Assembly: GCA_910587205.1 (NCBI GenBank)
Contig: CAJULZ010000138.1
Span: 1-6,389, forward strand
Direction: 5' to 3'
Source of the DNA: an uncultured Oscillospiraceae bacterium
Lineage (GTDB): Bacteria > Bacillota > Clostridia > Oscillospirales > Oscillospiraceae
Length of the DNA stretch: 6,389 nucleotides
Both the position numbers and the translations under genes were made by a program. Below, piece by piece: positions 6,301 through 6,389 of the stretch (within the stretch, counting starts at the first letter, position 1; the number at the start of each line of letters is the position of its first letter). Below the pieces are notes generated by a model. It was not told where the DNA came from and did not search any database. It saw nothing but the letters and a program-made list of their open reading frames with translations.

Positions 6301-6334
6301 TTCATATACCTCCTATTACAATATAATTTGGTTA

Positions 6335-6362
6335 GAACCCCTGGCAGCCAGCCGGGGGGTTC
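6335..6362. other. Hairpin upstream of ybaB, role unknown
   Basis: The arms GAACCCC (6335-6341) and GGGGTTC (6356-6362) pair over 7 bp, with a possible inner GGC/GCC pairing. Neither side carries a clear T-tract: the minus strand continues TAACCAAATTATATT and the plus strand GTCCGTCTCG. It could be a weak terminator of the upstream gene, part of the ybaB leader, or the end of an RNA or gene beyond the edge. Two minus-strand frames stay open from near the edge through it, so a protein tail cannot be excluded. Confidence 0.4.
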
Positions 6363-6389
6363 GTCCGTCTCGTGCCAAAGCTACAATAA

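Noticed and set aside
6315..6325. TATATT/TATAAT-like AT-rich segment upstream of ybaB as a promoter
   Set aside because: It sits almost on the RBS and no acceptable -35 is found at 16-18 nt on the minus strand; the plus-strand TATAAT also lacks a -35 and a gene to drive.

Overview
This is a gene-dense, GC-rich (about 60% or more by eye) stretch of bacterial chromosome. All six complete genes and one partial gene lie on the minus strand, so the window reads biologically from right to left. Gene content and order (ybaB; murB-rapZ-yvcK), strong GGAGG-type ribosome binding sites, and a Cys-rich protein that looks clostridial point to a Gram-positive Firmicute of class Clostridia. A high-GC Oscillospiraceae/Ruminococcaceae-type gut organism is the best guess; this is inference from gene content, not a database match.

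Reading along the minus strand: (1) 6389-3582 is a probable unit of ybaB (nucleoid-associated protein), a Nudix hydrolase 10 nt downstream, and an M3-family zinc oligoendopeptidase 46 nt further on. It ends at a strong, nearly symmetric terminator (3582-3626). The 46-nt gap between the Nudix and M3 genes holds a 14/16 match to the ParB/Spo0J centromere site parS (5442-5457). (2) 3506-2511 is a single-gene unit: a 277-residue protein with 14 cysteines and no function I can name, with its own promoter and a very GC-rich 18-bp stem terminator. (3) 2499-1 is a tightly packed murB-rapZ-yvcK operon with an extended -10 promoter. murB and rapZ overlap by 13 nt, rapZ and yvcK are 2 nt apart, and yvcK runs off the left edge after 202 residues. 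In related genomes whiA usually follows.

Functionally, the murB-rapZ-yvcK cluster joins peptidoglycan precursor synthesis (MurB) with two regulators linked in other bacteria to amino-sugar and cell-wall metabolism (RapZ, YvcK). The ybaB end is normally origin-proximal in Firmicutes because it sits by dnaX, which agrees with a parS site here. The non-coding stretches are short: 2433-2581 (promoter plus terminator), 3416-3709 (promoter plus terminator, nothing else convincing), 5414-5459 (RBS plus parS candidate) and 6301-6389 (RBS plus an unexplained hairpin). Long plus-strand open frames are GC-driven shadows of these genes. I see no mobile elements, CRISPR, tRNA or rRNA.
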